Position numbers and translations under genes: made by a program. A stretch of 64,000 bases of DNA, from NCBI RefSeq assembly GCF_009928525.1, contig NZ_JAABOK010000015.1, forward strand, positions 62,001 to 126,000. The letters run 5' to 3'. The notes beneath the pieces were generated by a model. It ran no database searches, was not told the DNA's origin, and saw nothing but the letters and a program-made list of their open reading frames with translations. The DNA comes from Chitinophaga solisilvae (lineage in GTDB: Bacteria; Bacteroidota; Bacteroidia; Chitinophagales; Chitinophagaceae). This document shows positions 8,758 through 22,000 of this stretch, one piece after another; position 1 is the stretch's first letter; every line of letters begins with the position of its first letter.

Positions 8758-10005
8758 ATGAGTATCCAACAATGTCCTGTAACAGGAAAAAAGCAGGTTT
8801 CCGTCGATCTTTTTGATCCTGCATTTGTAAGTAATCCGTATCCCGTTTATGCCAGTCTTCGTAAAGATGCGCCGGTACATCGCATCACGCTGGAAAACGG
8901 TTATCCGATATGGCTGGTTACCCGCTATGACGATGTAATGGCTATCCTGAAAGATAACCGCATCACTAAAGTGCCGGGTAAGGCGCAGACCAGCGAAGGC
9001 GAACTGCCTGCGCTGCCGTTCGATAATATAGACGCGATGTCTATGCTGAGCAAACATATGCTCATGATGGATCCGCCCGATCATACGCGTATACGCACGC
9101 TGGTACATAAAGCATTTACACCGCGCCATACCGAACAGCTCCGGCCGCGTATACAGCAGATAGCCGACGAGCTGATAGACAAGGTAGCCGCCAATGGAAA
9201 AATGGATCTGATAGATGATTTCGCCTTTCCGTTACCATTTACCGTGATTGCAGAACTGCTGGGTATTCCGGCAGATGACCATGAGATGTTCCGTAAATGG
9301 TCCAACCTGCTCACAGACGGATATACCACGGAAGAAAACCTGCCGCTGGTACAGGAAGCCACACATGGGTTTGTAGATTATCTGCAGGGTATATTTTCAC
9401 TGCGCCGGAAGCATCCCGGCAATGACCTTATCAGCTCGCTGGTAGCGGTGGAAGAAGCCGGCGACCGCCTGTCTGAACAGGAACTGCTCTCCATGGTTTT
9501 CCTGCTGCTGCTGGCAGGCCATGAAACTACCGTTAACCTCATTGGCAATGGTATGCTTGCCCTGCTGCAGCATCCGGAGCAACTGGCATTACTGCAACGC
9601 ACACCTGCCCTCATTGAGGATGCCGTGGAGGAAATGCTGCGCTACGACGCCTCTGTGGCTACTTCTACCGTGCGCTTTGCACTGGAAGATATCCCTATCG
9701 GCGATGTGGTCATACCAAAAGGAGAAGAAGTATTACTGATGACCGGCTCCGCCAACCGCGATGAGAACAGGTTCTCACAGCCGGATACTTTTGATATAAC
9801 GCGTACGGATAATCGTCATATTTCCTTCGGGCACGGCATACATTTCTGTCTGGGTGCACCACTGGCACGACTGGAAGGCGCTATTGCCGTAGGTACCCTG
9901 CTACGCCGCCTGCCCGCCATCCGGCTGGCAGCTCCGCCGGAATCCCTGACCCACCGGCCCAGTATGCTGGTCCGCGGATTACATCACCTGCCGGTAGTTT
10001 TTTAA
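8758..10005 (+). CDS. Cytochrome P450 monooxygenase, cluster 1 tailoring enzyme
   Basis: 415 residues, soluble, the size of bacterial class I P450s in the CYP107-like group. It has the I-helix oxygen-activation motif LLAGHETT around residue 255, the K-helix ExxR (EEMLR, about residue 292), and the heme-binding loop FGHGIHFCLGAPLAR with the axial cysteine near residue 364. It needs ferredoxin and a reductase from elsewhere; none is encoded nearby. Lying between the carbamoyltransferase and the NRPS, it probably hydroxylates the peptide or its precursor and may create the hydroxyl that is carbamoylated. Confidence 0.92.
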   Translation: MSIQQCPVTGKKQVSVDLFDPAFVSNPYPVYASLRKDAPVHRITLENGYPIWLVTRYDDVMAILKDNRITKVPGKAQTSEGELPALPFDNIDAMSMLSKHMLMMDPPDHTRIRTLVHKAFTPRHTEQLRPRIQQIADELIDKVAANGKMDLIDDFAFPLPFTVIAELLGIPADDHEMFRKWSNLLTDGYTTEENLPLVQEATHGFVDYLQGIFSLRRKHPGNDLISSLVAVEEAGDRLSEQELLSMVFLLLLAGHETTVNLIGNGMLALLQHPEQLALLQRTPALIEDAVEEMLRYDASVATSTVRFALEDIPIGDVVIPKGEEVLLMTGSANRDENRFSQPDTFDITRTDNRHISFGHGIHFCLGAPLARLEGAIAVGTLLRRLPAIRLAAPPESLTHRPSMLVRGLHHLPVVF

Positions 10006-10021
10006 ATCATCTCCCTTCCTT

Positions 10022-10060
10022 TCTCCGGCCCTGCCTGGCATCCTCCCAGGGGGCCGGAGA
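10022..10060 (+). terminator. Strong hairpin between the P450 and NRPS genes
   Basis: TCTCCGGCCC (10022-10031) pairs with GGGCCGGAGA (10051-10060), and CCTGG/CCAGG add a second helix inside. No T-run follows on the plus strand, so it may moderate read-through or stabilise mRNA rather than stop transcription fully. Confidence 0.45.
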
Positions 10061-10087
10061 AAAGAAGCCAACCAACAATATCATCAC

Positions 10088-13000
10088 ATGACACATCAGG
10101 TTTCATCAGAAAGGCTATCTCTGACACCAGCCCAGCTGGATATTTACTTGCACCAGCAACGCTACCCTGCCGCGCCGTTCTACATAATAGGCGGCTATTA
10201 CCAGTTAAAGGGCCGTCTGGATCATTCCCTGCTGGAAAAGGTAATACTTGATATTATAAACCATGAACCGGCTTTCCGTACCCGGATAGATAGCAGTGAA
10301 AATACGCCTGTACAATATCAGGCAGCAGCCCTGGAAACAGCCATACCCTACAAAGATTTCAGCGAAGCCCCCGAACCGTTGTCCGCTGCCTTGTCCTGGT
10401 TAAAAAATGACTTTGGCATTCCCTTCTCCCTGGAAGGTAAATTATATACCATCATGGTAGTAAAATTAGCTGCAGATGATTGCCTTGTATACATTAAAAC
10501 ACATCACCTCATTATGGACGGCTGGGGTTTCTCCCTCTTCATCCGGCGGCTGGCAGCGGCCTATGAAGGCACTGCTCCGGCTACGTCTGCCTTTCATTTC
10601 CATGATGCCGTCAGGGAAATCAATACCCCCCAGGATGCTACCGTACTCCGGCAGCAGCAGGAATACTGGCAGCAGAAATTCAGCGTGCTGCCCGCTCCGC
10701 TTCTCAGTCCCTTCCAGGATGCAGCGACGGTCAGCAGCAAACGTTATCAGCTGGAAGTACCCTATGCGCAATATCAGCAGCTGGTGCAACTGGCTACAGA
10801 CAATAAAGCCAGCGTATTTCACGTGCTGCTGGGGTTATTGTACGTATACTTCACCCGCGCCTTCCAGGCCGATGAACTGGTGATTGGTCTGCCGGTGCAC
10901 AACCGTACCAACGCCCGTTTCAAAAAAGTACTGGGATTGTTTGTCAGCACTACCCCCGCCCGCTTTTCCTTTGGCACGGATCTTACCTTCACGGAATTAC
11001 TGCATAGCATTAAACAGCATCAGAAGCAGGATCACCGCTACCAGGGGTATGCCCTGGGGCAGATACACCGCGACCTGCAATTGTTCTCCAAAGGACGGGA
11101 ACAGCTGTTTGACATTTCCTTCTCCTATGAAAAATTCGATTATGATATCACCGCTGCAGGTATCGATAAAATTATTCCTGTCACCTTCACCCATGAACAT
11201 GATACCCAGCCTTTCAACATTTTTGTAAGAGAATACCAGCAGGGAGAACCTGTATTGTTTGACATACAACTCCATCAAAGTTACTTTACAGCTGCCGCCG
11301 GCGAGATGACAACCGCCCGCCTCGCGCACCTGATCCAATATATTCCGCTGCATACGGAAACGCCTATACGTCAGCTGAACTGGCTGCCACTGGCAGAACA
11401 ACAGCTGCTGCAGCAAATCAACGAACAACCGGTTACCGTTCCGGCAGTTTTTTCCACCTTTATGACAGCGATACAGGCCACCGCCCATCGCTGTGCCGGC
11501 AAAACAGCCGTTATTGCCGGCGGAGCTGCTCTGACCTATGCACAGCTGCAGGAGCAGTCGGACCGGTTAGCCCATCAGCTGCTGCAGCTGGGAGCAGGCA
11601 GGGATATCCCTGTTGCTGTATGCATGGACCGCAGCGCCGCCATGCTGGTAAGTCTGCTGGCCATATGGAAGGCAGGCAGCCCCTACGTTCCACTTGATCC
11701 GGAATATCCGGAGGAAAGGATTACCACCATCATTGACAATGCGGAATGCCTGCTGGTAATTACCGAAAATCATTACCGCCCTAAATTTGCGCAGGCTGCG
11801 CTGCAGGTATTTTCCTATGACGAAATAAGTAATGCCGCACCTGTTACCGGTGAGCTGGCAACACCGGCTGCCGGCGACCTGGCGTACATCATCTACACCT
11901 CAGGATCTACCGGCACTCCCAAGGGTGTCGCTATTACCCATGGCAGTGTCATCAATTTCCTGGAGGCGATGGCTTCCAGGCCGGGACTAACGGAAACGGA
12001 TATACTGCTGGCCGTTACCACCGTCAGCTTTGACATTCACGTACTGGAACTTTACCTTCCCCTGCTTACAGGCGGCACGGTAGTCATAGCTGCATCCGGC
12101 GAAACCAGAGACGCCTTCCGGTTGCAGGAGCTTATCACCACGCACGGAGTAACCACCATGCAGGCCACTCCCGCCACCTGGAAAATGATGTTCCTCGCCG
12201 GCTGGCAGCCAGCCGGTTGCTTCAGGGCGCTCTGCGGAGGGGAAGCACTCCCCCTCTCCCTGCTGCAGTCCTTCCGGCAATACCCGGAGCTGGAATTATG
12301 GAATATGTACGGCCCCACCGAAGCAACCGTATGGGCATCAACAGAAAGAATAACACCCGCACAGAAAGATGTTTCCATCGGCACGCCTATACGTAATACC
12401 ACTTTTCATATACTGGACAGATTTGGCTACCCCAGCGGTTTTGAATTACCCGGCGAATTATACATCGGCGGCAGCTGCCTCGCCAGAGGGTATCATCATC
12501 TTCCTGAAAAAACAGCAGAAAGTTTTCTTTCATTGCCCCTGTTAACCGGCCTTACGCCGCTGTATAAAACCGGCGATAACGTAGCGTTGGGCACAGACCT
12601 GCGGCTGCGTTTCCAGAGCCGTACAGACGATCAGGTGAAGATCAGGGGATTCAGAATTGAACAGGGAGAGATAGAGGCCGCTGTCATTTTACATCCGGAG
12701 GTACAGGACTGCGCCGTAAAGGTATGGCAGAACACGCAGGGCGAAAATTACCTGGCCGCCTATTATGTGACCACGCCCGGCGCCGCTGCAACACCCGAAA
12801 CGCTGACCGCACACCTCGCCGGGAAGCTGCCCGGATACATGATTCCGGCCGTATGGCAACAGTTGAACGCATTACCGCTGACCCCCAACGGTAAAGTAGA
12901 TAAAAAGGCGCTTCCCCGTCCGGAGGCAATGCAGGCAACACAGCAGTACATAGCGCCGGAAACAGCTACCGCCATACAGCTGGCCGCTATCTGGGCAACA

Positions 13001-16000
13001 CTCTTCAACCGCACCGCCATCAGCATAACAGATGATTATTTTATGCTGGGCGGAAATTCCATCACCAACATACAACTGGTGAATATGGCCCGCGCTGCCG
13101 GGCTGCCACTGGAAACATCCGATATATTCACCATGCCCACCATCCGGGAGCTGGAAGCAGCACTGGATGCCAGAGCGCTTACCGCCACCTTTGATACAGA
13201 TATTCCGCCCGCGCCGGTAGCTGCCGCCTATCCGGCTACTCCGGCACAGAAAAGGCTTTTTATATTACAGCAGCTGGAAGGCGTAGCTACCACCTATAAT
13301 ATGGCCGGCGCTTTCCTGTTACAGGGGCAGGCAGATATTACCCGCTTACAACAGGCCTTCAGCCAGCTAATCAACAGGCATGAATCCCTGAGAACATCAT
13401 TCCTACTGGAGAACGGAGAAGTTTATCAGCATGTAAAAGATAACATCGGCTTCCACATAGAGATCATCCATCTGCCTGCCGGAGAAACAGATCTTCATCA
13501 GGCATTTGCTGCCTGTGCCACTGCCTTTGTGCGGCCTTTTGACCTGTCATGCGCGCCGCTGCTGCGCTGCGGGCTGGCGCCGTTTACACCAGATAAAAGC
13601 CTGCTCGTAATAGATATGCATCATATCATTTCTGACGGGCTTTCAGCAGATATTTTCCTGCAGGAACTGTTACGCCTGTACGAAAATGATACCCTGCCCC
13701 CGTTACCGCTGCAGTATAAGGATTATGCCGTATGGCAACAGAAAGGTGTACAGCAGGCCCGCTCCGGGAAAGAAGCCACCTGGTGGCTGCAGCAGTTTGA
13801 AGGAGATATCCCCGTGCTGCAATTGCCAACCGACTTTAAAAGACCAGCCGTGCAGTCTTTTGAAGGGGCAGATTATTACTGCACTATCGATGCTGCTACC
13901 ACACAACGTATCAGGCAACTGGCGACCGACAGAAAGGCAACGCTGTATATGGTTTTGCTGGCCGCGTGGAATATGCTGCTGGCAAAATACAGCGGACAGG
14001 AAGATATTGTAACCGGTTCTCCCGTTGCCGGCAGACCACATACCGCACTTCAGCAGCTGATCGGTATGTTTGTGCATACCCTTCCGTTGAGGTGTTATCC
14101 GCAGCAAAACAAAACCTTCCCGGCCTTCCTGGCCGAAGTAAAACAGCTGGTGATACAGGCCTTCGGTTACACGGCATTTCCGATGGAAGCGCTGACGGAA
14201 CAACTCAACATTCCCAGGGATATCAGCCGTAATCCGTTGTTCGATGTGATGTTTGTACTGCAGCCGCAGCCGCTCCCGGTTATCAGCGGCAGCGATTTCA
14301 GTCTGCAGCCACTCCCGGCAGCCCACCACACAGCAAAATTTGACCTTACGCTGGAAGCTACTGAAAGCGGAGACGAAATCAGGCTGCGCTTTGAATATGG
14401 CGTCCGTCTTTTCAAACCAGCCACCATCCAGCGGATGGCCGGTCACTTCCTCCGCCTGCTACATATCATCACCACGCAGCCCGATATTTTAATCAGCGCA
14501 GTGGATATTACCTCGGAAGAAGAAAAAAGAAAGCTGCTCTGTACTTACAATGACACACAAAAGGATTTTCCGGCACAGCAAACCCTCTCGCAGATTTTTG
14601 CAGCGCAGGCCGTAAAAACGCCGGACCATACCGCAGTAGCCTTTGCAGATCAACGGCTTTCCTACGCAGCATTAGACCGGCGTGCCAGCCAGCTGGCAAA
14701 AGTGTTGCAGGCAAAAGGTGTACAGCGCGGCAGCATCGTAGCCATGCTTACAGACCGCTCCCTGGAAATGCCCACCGGCATACTGGCCATATTAAAGGCA
14801 GGCGGCGCGTATCTGCCTGTCAGCCCCGAGTATCCGGCGGACCGCATTCAATATATGCTGGAAGACAGCGGTGCAGGCATACTCCTTACACAAACCGCAC
14901 ATCTTCCTAAAATACAATTCAATGGCAGCTGCATCAACCTGGACGATCCGGCACTTTACGAGGGAGATGCTGCTCACACAGATGCCGCCACAGCCACCGA
15001 TCCGGCATATGTGATATATACCTCCGGCTCTACCGGCAAGCCCAAAGGAGCCATGATTTCACACCGCTCCGCCGTAAACCGTATCCATTGGATGCAGCGG
15101 CAGTATCCGCTCACCCCGCAGGATGTGATACTGCAAAAAACGCCTTATACATTTGACGTTTCCGTATGGGAGCTGTTCTGGTGGTCATTTGCTGGCGCGT
15201 CAGTATTTTTCCTGGAGCCGGAAGGCGAAAAGGATCCGCAGGCGATCATGGACACCATCGTGCAGCAGCAGATTACGGTGATGCACTTTGTACCCTCCAT
15301 GCTGAATGTATCGCTGGAATACCTGCAGGCCCATGCAGGCCGCTGGGACCTCTCTTCTCTCCGCCGTGTATTTGCCAGCGGGGAAGCCCTGCAGGTAAAA
15401 CAGGTGACCGCATTTCATGAACTGCTGTATAACGTATACGGCACTACGCTTCATAACCTGTACGGACCTACGGAGGCCGCCGTGGATGTATCCTGGTTCG
15501 ACTGTCATCCGGGTACCATTACTGATACCGTTCCTATCGGGAAGCCTATTGACAATATCCGGCTGTATATACTGGACAGTCAGCAGCAGCTGCAGCCCGA
15601 AGGCGTAGCCGGCGAGTTATATATTTCCGGTGTGGGGGTAGGCATCGGCTACCTGAACCGGCCGGATCTTACCAGAGAAAAATTCCTGCCGGACCCGTTC
15701 TTTCCCGGAGAAAGAATGTACCGCACCGGCGACCTGGCGCGCTGGATGGCAGATGGTAACATCGAATATATAGGGCGTGCAGATCACCAGGTGAAGATCA
15801 GAGGTTTCCGTATAGAGCCGGGCGAAATTGAACAGCGCCTGCTGCAACATCCGTGGGTGAAGGAAGTGCTGGTACTGGCCAAAGAAAACAGCCGCCGCGA
15901 AAAATATCTCTGCGCCTACCTTACCGCTACGCAGGCTGTTACCAGCGAAATATTGCAGGAACATATCCTGCAGGAACTGCCGGAATACATGGTGCCCGCA

Positions 16001-19000
16001 CATTTCATCCTGCTGGATAAAATGCCGCTGTCACCCAACGGCAAGGCAGACCGTAAAGCATTGCCGGAACCGGACCTCTCCCATGCGGATAACTCCGTAC
16101 CATATGAAGCGCCGCAATCTGCCGCAGAAAAACTGCTGGTAAACATATGGGAAGAAGTGCTGCACATAACCCCCATCAGTACCGGTGACTCCTTCTTCAG
16201 GCTGGGCGGCGATTCCATCAAAGCAATACAGGTGGCGGCCAAAGTGGCGCAACAGGGAATGCATATCTCCATCAGGGATATATTCAGGTATCCTGCAGTC
16301 AGACAACTGGCACTGCACATGCATACGGCAGTAACGCCGGCGGCGCCGCCCACCGTAGCCATACCGATAGCTGATTTTCCGGCAGATGCTGCCCTGCGCC
16401 AGGCCATAGATCCGGCATTCAGCATCCGCGCCGCCTACCCGCTGTCTCCCATGCAGGCGGGTATGCTGTTCCACGCCATGACAGATGAAACATCCAATGC
16501 CTATCTCGACCAGGTAGTATTTGATTTCGATACTTTGCTGGACAGTGCTTTACTGGAGAAAAGTTTCAACATACTCATTCAGCAACATGATATACTGCGT
16601 ACCGTATTTGCCACAAAAGGATTGCAGACACCCCGGCAGGTGGTGCTGAAAGAACGTTACCAGCAGATACAGTACAGCGACATATCGCATCTCAGCTTAC
16701 CCGATCAGCAGGTATGGCTGGAGCAATACCGGCAGGCAGACTGGCAGCAGGGCTATCAGCTGAGCCACGGGCCCTTGCAGCAGCTGTATCTGGTGAAAAC
16801 CGGTCCTCACTCCTGCCGGGTCATGTTCAGCTTTCATCACATCATCCTGGACGGATGGAGTTTCTCCCTGCTCATGAGCAGTTTGCTGCGCACATATATA
16901 ACAGTGGCCGCAGGGAAATGTATCCTGGCAGCGCCGGCGCCGCAATTCAGCAGCTACATCAACTGGATCAGCGCACAGGATACGGCAGCAGCCACCGCTT
17001 TCTGGGAAACATATCTCGGTGGTTTCAGTACCAAAACATCTCCTGCGCAACACAGGCATACAGGTGCTGCCTACCAGGTGACGGAAGATATTTTCGTACT
17101 GCCGGATACGTTATACGCCGGCATTCAGCAGGTAGCCGCACAACATGCCATCACCGTCAATACCGTACTGCAGACGGTATGGGGCATCTTGCTGCAACGG
17201 CACAACAACACCGGCGATGTAGTGTTCGGCACTGTTACTTCCGGCCGCCCCCCGCAAATAAAAGATATTGCCAACGTAGCCGGACTGCTGATTAATACCA
17301 TCCCCGTAAGAGTGAAGTGCACCGGAGATATTTCTTTCGCCGAACTGGCCGGAGAAGTACAGCTCACTGCATTGACGGCAGACAGCTACAGCTATCTGCC
17401 ACTGGCGGATATACAGCAGTTAAGTGAATTGAAAAATGAACTGATAGATCATATACTGGTATTTGAAAATTTCCCGGTAGACAGTAATCTGCTACAGCAG
17501 CAACACGGTGAAGGCGCGTTGCTGAAAATCAGCCGCGTGAAATTTTATGAACAGACTCATTATGATCTGAATGTCATTATAGTGCCGCAGGATAACCTGA
17601 CCATCCGGTTTAACTATAACAGCACCGTATTTAACCAGGAACAGATCCGGCAGATCATGCAGCAGCTGGAGACTGCACTCACTGCCATTACCGGCAATGC
17701 AGCCATACCTGTTAAACATATTCCGCTGCTCTCCGCAGCTGATACAGCACAGCTGGCCGTCTTCCATGACACCGCGTTTCCGCTGCCGCACCTCCAGACC
17801 ATTCATCAGCTCTTTGCCTCCCGCGCTGCGCAGGCGCCGGAAGCTACCGCCATTGTACATGAAGGGACCGGCATCTCATATGCAGCATTGAATGAACAGG
17901 CCAACAGCATAGCCGCCTGGTTATATGGCCATGGTATCCGGAAAGAAGACCGGGTAGCCATTGTTGCCAGCCGCTCCATCCCTATGATAGCAGGCATACT
18001 GGGCGCATTAAAGGCTGGAGCCGCCATCGTACCGGTTGATCCGGCCTATCCGGAAGACAGGATCCATTATATGCTGGAAGACAGCGGCACAAAAATAGCG
18101 CTGACAGACGACGACTTCACGGCAACACTGCCTGTTACAGCGGTTACGTTCACAACTGCCCTGCAGGCCGCCGGTACGCTTCCCGACCTGCACCTCACAG
18201 CAGCCAATCTCCTGTACATCATTTATACTTCCGGCACTACCGGCAAGCCCAAAGGCGTAATGCTGGAACATGGCAACCTGGTAAATCTTATCGCCTGGCA
18301 GGAAAAGGAAAACATCGCAGATTTCTCCTGCAGCGTGTTGCAGTTTACCACCCTGTGCTTTGACGTGTGTTACCAGGAAATATTCAGCACCTTGCTCGCA
18401 GGCGGATGTTTATACATCATAGATGAAGAAAAGAAAAAAGAACCGGCATATCTGCTCTCCTTCATCAGGGATCATGCCATCAGCACCGTCTTTCTTCCTA
18501 CCGCCTACCTCAAGTTTTTGTCCGGCCAGGAACTGTTTGTACAGCAGCTGCCCTCTTGCATAAAACATATTATCACCGCAGGCGAGCAGCTGGTAGTATC
18601 TCCGCTGCTGCAGGCATACATCCGCAGCACCGGCGTACAGCTGCACAATCATTACGGCCCTTCAGAAACGCATGTGGCCACCGCCTACATCCTGCAGCAG
18701 GAAGAACAGATGGAACTACCTCCTATCGGTCAACCCGTAGGTAATAACCGTATCTATATTTTTGACCAGTATGGTCATCAGCAGCCGGTAGGCATCTCCG
18801 GCGAAATTTATATTGCAGGCAGGAATGTGGGCAGGGGATATATCGGTAATCAGGCACTGACAGACAGCAGGTTTCTTCCCGATCCGTTTACAGCCGGAGA
18901 GCGGATGTACCGCACCGGCGACCTGGGATACCGGCTACCCGACGGCAATATTATCTACACCGGCAGAACAGACCATCAGGTAAAAATACGCGGCTACCGG

Positions 19001-22000
19001 GTAGAACCGGGAGAAATAGAAAGCAGGCTGTTAAATCATCCGCAGGTACAGCAGGCCGCTGTAATAGTCCATACCACCGCTCAGCAGGAAAAGTATCTCA
19101 TCGCATACATAGCTGCAGACACGGCTTTATCTGCCGATACAGCCAAAGCATTTCTGGCAGCTACCCTGCCGGCATACATGGTACCGGCATATATCATGGT
19201 GCTTGACAAAATACCGCTTACCGTCAACGGTAAGACAGACCGCAAGGCGCTGCCATTACCGGAAAACGATATACAGCAGGCGCATGCCGCACTGTCTACC
19301 CCCACAGAAGTAAGGCTGGCTGCGATCTGGGGCAGCATACTGCACATCGCTCATCCGGAGCCGCTGCATGATTTCTTTGAAACCGGTGGTCACTCCCTCA
19401 AAGCCGCTTTGCTGGCCACTAACATTCAACGCGAATTCCAGGTGGATATCCCGCTGAAAGAAATATTCCGGCTGCGCCGTCTCCGGCAGCTGGCGGCCAG
19501 TATCGATACTGCCGCGAAAATGGCGCAGGAGCCCATTACAACGGTAGCGCCGCACACACACTATGCTTTATCTTCTGCCCAGAAAAGACTGTATATTCTC
19601 CAGCAGTTTGAAGACAGCAGCACCACCTATAATATTCCCTTCGTTGCCCGTGTAAACGGGAAGATAGATGCAGACCGGCTGGAACAGGCCCTGCATATGC
19701 TCATCCACCGGCATGAAGCATTCAGGACATCATTCACCCTCCTGGACGGAGAGCCTGTGCAGCAGATCTCCGCACAGGCAGATTTCCGCCTGCAACGCCG
19801 GACCATTACGGCCGATACCGCGGCAGCCTGTACCACCGCATTTATTCAGCCATTCGATACCGGCAGGGCCCCGCTCTTCCGTGCCGCCCTGCTGCAATAC
19901 GAAACAACGGAATCACAACTACTGCTGCTGGATATACATCACATTATTGCAGATGGCGTAACACTGGAAATCCTGCTGCAGGAGCTGCTGGCATTGTATG
20001 ACGGCGCAGCATTACCTGAACCGCTGCTTACCTATAAAGATTATGCCGCCTGGCAGCATACGCAGCGGGACAGTCCGGCACAACGCCGGCATAAAGATTA
20101 CTGGCTGCAGCAATTCCATGCAGACAATGGCGGCATACCAACCCTGAGCCTGCAGACAGATTTTCCGCGCCCCGCAGTACAGCGCTTCGAAGGCGATGAA
20201 ATATTCATTGAGCTGGACAACTCTCTGGTAGCGCAGCTGAAGCAAACTGCCATCAGGCACAACGCCACCGCTTTCATGATCACCTTCGCCGCCTACAATA
20301 TCCTGCTCTCAAAATATGCCGGCCAGGAAGATATTGCAGCAGGCACCCCGGTAGCCGGCAGAACAAAAGCCGGTATTGACCATATCATCGGCTTGTTTGT
20401 AAATACGATCGTGTTACGCAATCAGGCAGCCGGAGAAATGTCTTTCACTGATTTCCTCCGGCAGGTAAAAGAGAACCTGCTCGATGGGGTAGCCCACCAG
20501 GACTATCAGTTTGAAGAACTGCTGGACAGTCTGCAGCTCAAAAGAGATCTCAGCAGAAACCCGCTCTTCGATACCATGTTCTCCTATCAGCATATCGGTG
20601 AGCTACAGTTGAAAACAACTGATTTTGAACTGCTGCCCTATGAGCAGCGGGCAGACAACGCCAAGTTCGACCTGGCCTTCAGCTTCAATGAACATGCCGG
20701 CAAAAGCAGACTGGTCATCAATTACAGCACCTGCTTATTCAAACCTGAAACCATCCGGCGGATGGGTGAACATTATCAGCATATTCTCAGGTGCGTACTG
20801 GAACAGCCGGATGTACTCCTGAAAAATATCCCGCTGGCAACACCGGCAGAAATAGCGGAGATCAGCGCATGCTTTAATAATACCGCCATGGATTATCCGC
20901 GGCAGCAGACCATACATCAGTGTTTTGAGCAGATAGCCGCACAGCAGCCCGACGCCGTTGCCATCGTGAGCCATGGCGCCACCGTTACCTACAGGCAGCT
21001 GAATGAACAAGCCAACCGGCTGGCGGGTATCCTGCGGGAAAAAGGCGCTGGTCCCGATCACATCATCGGGTTGATGATGGAAAGGTCTGCCGGCATGATT
21101 ATAACGCTCATGGCTATACTGAAATCCGGCGCCGCTTATCTGCCGCTGGTTCCGGAGCTGCCGGATGACCGCCTGCTGGCTATGCTTACGGACGCAGGTG
21201 TAAACCTGGTGCTGACAACCACAGCAGCCTCAGAAGGACATGATACCAGCTATCTCGCCGGCAACGGCGCAAGGACATTCCTGCTCCCGGAATCCATGAC
21301 AGAGATACTTCAGCGGCAAAGTCCGGATAACACGGGCATAGCTGTTTCATCGCCGCACCACCTGGCCTATGTTATTTATACCTCCGGCTCCACCGGTATG
21401 CCCAAAGGTGTGATGATTGAGCATAAAGGCGTCGTTAACCTCGCCACCTGGTTTAACCGGCAACATGACCTGCAAACTAACCGGCGGGTATTACAGATGA
21501 CCGGCATCGGCTTTGATGTTTCCGTAGAAGAAATCATCGTACCGCTGCTCAGTGGCGCAGGTGTCTACATCATACCCACTGAAGATAAAATGGATAAGGC
21601 CAGGTTCACCGCATTTATTAAAGCGCATCAGATAAATGTCGCGGAGATAGTGCCCACCCTCCTGCAGGATTATATCGTAGACAACGAACCGCTGGAAAGC
21701 CTGCGGGTTATCATCACAGGGGCAGAAAAACTGGACGAAACGCTGAAAGACAGCGTACTGGATAAAGGATACACGCTGTATAACATCTACGGACCTACGG
21801 AGACAACCGTTAATGCTACTGCCAAAAAATGCTGCAAGGGAGATGATACCATCGGTACGCCCATGGCCAATACCAGTATCTATATCCTGGACAGGTGGAA
21901 TCAGCTGATGCCTGCAGGCATACCGGGAGAACTGTGTGTAGCCGGAGACGCACTGGCCAGAGGCTATCTCAACAGCCCGGAACTGAACAGTCAGAAATTT

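Noticed and set aside
13703..14446. 247-codon open frame on the minus strand inside the NRPS
   Set aside because: Antisense to the C2 domain; composition is that of a shadow frame.
16200..16500. Epimerisation domain between modules 2 and 3 of the NRPS
   Set aside because: Only one HHxxxDG domain lies between T2 and A3 and it has the length of a single condensation domain; there is no room for an extra E domain. A dual C/E domain cannot be excluded by eye.
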